From NCBI GenBank assembly GCA_963751665.1, contig CAVVVF010000005.1, positions 120,337 to 184,336 on the forward strand: 64,000 bases of DNA. The letters are read 5' to 3'. Both the position numbers and the translations under genes were made by a program. A model generated the notes under the pieces. It ran no database searches. It worked only from the letters and a program-made list of their open reading frames with translations, and was not told where the DNA came from. This stretch comes from AC-69 sp963751665. GTDB taxonomy: Bacteria; Actinomycetota; UBA4738; HRBIN12. Positions 61,555-64,000 of this stretch are shown here, piece after piece (positions within the stretch are counted from its first letter, which is position 1; each line of letters begins with the position of its first letter).

Positions 61555-62240
61555 CTATCGCTTTGATTTCGGGGCGGACGCGGCCTCATCGAGCTCAGCC
61601 TCCCGCTGCTTGACCCGGAGCTCAGCCTCCTTGGCCCTGGCCGCGAACTCCTCGCGCATGCGCTGCAGGGAGTCCTGGGACTCGACATCGGCCTCGGGGG
61701 CCTCGACTTGATCGACCGCTCCGTCGGGATCGGGTTGGAGAACCTGGAGGTCCTCTGTCGGAGGTGGGAGCGCGGTCCTCGGTGGGCGGCTCCTCCGCCG
61801 GCGGTTGCCCTTCGGCCTCCATGTCCGCCCCTTCGTCGCCCTCCGCCTGCCATTCCTCGTCCTCTGGCGCGGGCGCGAGGCTTCCCAGGTCGATATTGGG
61901 TTGGACCTGGAAGACCTCTTCATAGGTGAGAGCGCGTTTCTCGGTGGGCGGCTCCTCCGCCGGCGGTTGCCCTTCGGCCTCCATCTCCGCCCCTTCGTAC
62001 GTCCTCCGCCCGCCTTCCCTCGTCCTCTTGCCCGCGCCGGAGGCTTCTGGATGAGACGAGCGTGAGGACGAGGCGCAGTAGAGAGATGCCCAATCCAACC
62101 GCCAATCCCAGCCGAAGAATGCTCCAGAGGCCGCTCCGCTCCCCCATGACGGCGAACGACCAAGCGAAGGCCAGCGCGAACAGGAACGACAGGATCGCCC
62201 ATCGCGACCGTCGCTGACGCCCGGCAACGTGTCCGAACAT
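61555..62240 (-). CDS. Membrane protein paralogue without sensor domain (two frameshifts)
   Basis: ATG 62240 reads MFGHVAGRQRRSRWAILSFL and two close membrane helices (FALAFAWSFAVMG; LGLAVGLGISLLRLVLTL). After SSRSLRRGQEDEG the frame changes (~62000) to an acidic linker (AEMEAEGQPPAEEPPTEKR-like EGAEMEAEGQPPAEEPPTEK, present twice) and again (~61755) to the coiled-coil tail FAARAKEAELRVKQREAELD, ending at 61555. It is a paralogue of the 60504 gene that lacks the extracytoplasmic domain. Possibly the two form hetero-oligomers through the shared tail. The linker contains a ~100-base internal duplication. Confidence 0.72.
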
Positions 62241-62485
62241 TGTTCCCCCCAAATTGTTTGGTCCGACGGTGAGTATCGGCGCGAGGATGGGTCGCGCGTA
62301 TCCGCCCTAAGGACTATTAATCCGTCCTGATCAGTCCGTCGGACCACCCGCTGCGATCGCTGGTTGGCCCACGCCGTTGTAGGCCGTCCCACGGGTTTGG
62401 CGGGGGAGTCCAGGCTTCGTGAGCCCTTTCTAAGGAGTGGTCCTTGAGGCGTCGGAGTGGGTGATCGCTCCCTGTCGGGCCGGGG

Positions 62486-63964
62486 CTATCGGCCGGCGAG
62501 CTCCCGGCCGATCTCCGCGCTCGCCCGCACCACCGCTTCCACGTCCCCTGGGCCCGTCCGGAAGTTGACGATGCATGCCCGCAGCGCGGTCCGGCCGTCA
62601 CGCAGCCGCGCGTTCGACACGATCGCGACGCCCCGCCGCTCCAGCTCCTCAATCACCTCGACCTGGAGCGCGTCGAGCCGATCGTCGGGCACGCCCTCGG
62701 GCTCCACCCGCCAGCACACGATCGACAGTTCCCTCGGCGCTGCCAGCACCAGATCGGGCGCGGCCTCCACGAGCCGCTCCATATAGTCCGCGAGCTGGAT
62801 GTTGCGCTCGATCATGTCGCGGTAACCATCGAGCCCATAGGCCTGCAGCGCCATCCAGACCTTGATCCCTCGAGCCCGCCTGCTGTTCTCGGGGCCCAGC
62901 TCTGCCAGGTCCACCCGGCCATCCGTATCCGCGCCCGCGTGCAGGTACGAGGCGTGGAACGCGAACGAGCCGGCGAGAAGTCCCGGCTCTCGAACGAGCA
63001 CCACGCCGGCGTCGACGGGCGCGTAGAGCCACTTGTGTGGATCGCAGGCGATCGAGTCGGCGTCCGCCAACGCCCGAAGCGCCTCGGGTGCACTCGGCGC
63101 GACGACGGCGAATGCCCCGTATGCCCCGTCGACGTGCAGCCAGATCTGCTCGGAGCGAGCGACGCGGAGGAGCTCGGGGATCGGGTCGACGGCCCCCGTG
63201 CCGACGGTCCCCGCCGTCGCCACGATCGCGATGGGACGGTTCCCGCGCTCCCGGTCCTCCTCGATCATCCGGGCGAGGGCATCCACGCGCATCCGGTAGC
63301 CCTCGTCGACGGGAACCAGGCGAACGGCATCCGATCCCATGCCTAGGAGCTCCGCGGCCTGCTGGTGGCAGTAGTGGATCTCCTCACTCGCGTATACGCG
63401 AAGGTTCGGCGCGCCTCCGCCGGGGTTCATGCCCCCGCGGCGCACGTCCCATCCAGCTGCGTGATCCCGGATCACCGCATGAGCGACGATGTTGGCGAAC
63501 TGCCCCCCGCTCGTGTACACGCCCTCCGCCTCGGGCGGATACCCGAGCAACTCCTTCAGCCACTCGATCGACTGGACCTCGACCGCCGTGGCCGCCGGCC
63601 CCCCGCGCCACAGCCCGATGTTCGGGTTGATCGCCGACGTCACGAAATCCCCAACCACTCCGACGGGGTTCGGGGACGAGGTGATGTAGGCGAACCACCT
63701 TGGGTGCCCGATGAACGTTGACAGGGACGCGAGCTCCTCGAGGCGGTCGGCGATCGCCTCAAACGGTACGGGCGAGCGGGGGAGGGGCTGCTGGAAGCGC
63801 GTCAGGATCCGGTCGGGGGTTTCCTCCGGCCCCGGCCGGCGCCGCTCCCATCCGGTCGAGACGTCGATCGCGAGCTCCACCGCTCGCCGTGCCGCCTTCT
63901 CCCACGTCTCGGGGTCCCAGTCGAAGTTCACCGCGGGCAGGTCGGGCGGCACCACCTCGTCCAC
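62486..63964 (-). CDS. PLP-dependent group II (aromatic-L-amino-acid-type) decarboxylase
   Basis: GTG 63964 opens a 492-residue uninterrupted protein. Family landmarks: FIGHPRWFAYITSSPNPVG, the PLP-phosphate region YTSGGQFANIVAHAVIRDH, YASEEIHYCHQQAAELLG, the cofactor Asp/His region WLHVDGAYGAFAVVAP and the Schiff-base Lys311 in CDPHKWLYAPVDAG. These belong to the tryptophan/tyrosine/DOPA decarboxylase group, but substrate choice (aromatic amino acid, glutamate, or an aldehyde-synthase reaction) cannot be decided here. It is upstream of, and in the same direction as, the membrane-protein/pseudokinase cluster, 245 bases away; that gap holds the repeated GGAC/GTCC motifs near 62312-62345. Confidence 0.92.
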   Translation of the reverse strand: MDEVVPPDLPAVNFDWDPETWEKAARRAVELAIDVSTGWERRRPGPEETPDRILTRFQQPLPRSPVPFEAIADRLEELASLSTFIGHPRWFAYITSSPNPVGVVGDFVTSAINPNIGLWRGGPAATAVEVQSIEWLKELLGYPPEAEGVYTSGGQFANIVAHAVIRDHAAGWDVRRGGMNPGGGAPNLRVYASEEIHYCHQQAAELLGMGSDAVRLVPVDEGYRMRVDALARMIEEDRERGNRPIAIVATAGTVGTGAVDPIPELLRVARSEQIWLHVDGAYGAFAVVAPSAPEALRALADADSIACDPHKWLYAPVDAGVVLVREPGLLAGSFAFHASYLHAGADTDGRVDLAELGPENSRRARGIKVWMALQAYGLDGYRDMIERNIQLADYMERLVEAAPDLVLAAPRELSIVCWRVEPEGVPDDRLDALQVEVIEELERRGVAIVSNARLRDGRTALRACIVNFRTGPGDVEAVVRASAEIGRELAGR

Positions 63965-64000
63965 GACGGCTCCCTTCGGTCAGTCCTCGGAATGATGGCA

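Noticed and set aside
1..64000. Programmed ribosomal frameshifting as a general explanation for the broken genes
   Set aside because: The breaks occur at many unrelated sequences, in both directions and several times within one gene, without a common slippery motif; residual sequencing error fits better.

Overview
This window is high-GC DNA that looks like a chromosome or contig of an actinobacterium, probably an uncultured or deep-branching soil lineage. The strongest taxonomic cue is a pup gene (28463-28666) encoding a canonical Pup with a GGE C-terminus. A likely F420-type luciferase-fold oxidoreductase, double-zinc-ribbon class III cyclases and start codons with GTG and 4-base ATGA/GTGA overlaps fit the same picture. 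Many otherwise well-conserved genes carry one or more small indels, often in G/C runs. The assembly therefore probably contains residual sequencing errors; I annotate such genes as single interrupted CDSs and say where the frame changes.

Layout. 1-11.9 kb: secreted Asp-box protein (cut by the window edge), phosphoesterase lipoproteins, a multidomain cyclase/ATPase (interrupted), a stand-alone LigD-type polymerase domain, an HtrA protease and a beta-propeller surface protein. 12.0-21.8 kb: a tightly packed nine-gene operon for uptake and complete reductive breakdown of a pyrimidine- or hydantoin-type ring. It holds an NMT1-like ABC importer with two permeases, a luciferase-fold oxidoreductase, beta-ureidopropionase, class III aminotransferase, dihydropyrimidinase and methylmalonate/malonate-semialdehyde dehydrogenase. 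21.8-25.4 kb: a CpdA-like phosphoesterase divergent from a cyclic-nucleotide-binding protein, a coiled-coil secreted protein, and a second HtrA whose ribosome-binding site lies inside a perfect 13-bp hairpin. 25.4-28.3 kb: a tandem array of three secreted cupredoxins. 28.4-34.3 kb: pup, osmC, a second Asp-box protein, an M23 endopeptidase, an ECF sigma/anti-sigma pair, a lone receiver domain and an IS3 transposase remnant. 34.3-41.0 kb: two IPT/TIG repeat surface proteins sharing a C-terminal module, a phosphodiester glycosidase and a PD40/RTX protein. 41.0-44.1 kb: spermidine/putrescine-type importer genes lacking their ATPase. 44.1-48.1 kb: a ribbon-helix-helix regulator behind five 8-bp iterons, a 16-bp repeat array, a membrane protein and a YyaL-type thioredoxin-domain protein.

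48.4-54.4 kb holds two related loci, each a LuxR-type HTH segment, a long conserved leader, and a secreted protein with a shared N-terminal tag. They are joined by a ~480-bp direct repeat about 4.5 kb apart. 54.7-62.3 kb carries a minus-strand cluster: two paralogous membrane proteins and a ~1,465-residue alanine-rich coiled-coil protein ending in a histidine-kinase-like core that lacks the phosphoacceptor histidine. The window closes with a PLP-dependent aromatic-amino-acid-type decarboxylase.

The most promising unfamiliar systems are (a) the pyrimidine operon with a luciferase-fold enzyme where a dihydropyrimidine dehydrogenase would be expected, (b) the coiled-coil pseudokinase/membrane-paralogue cluster, and (c) the duplicated HTH-leader-tagged-secreted-protein loci.
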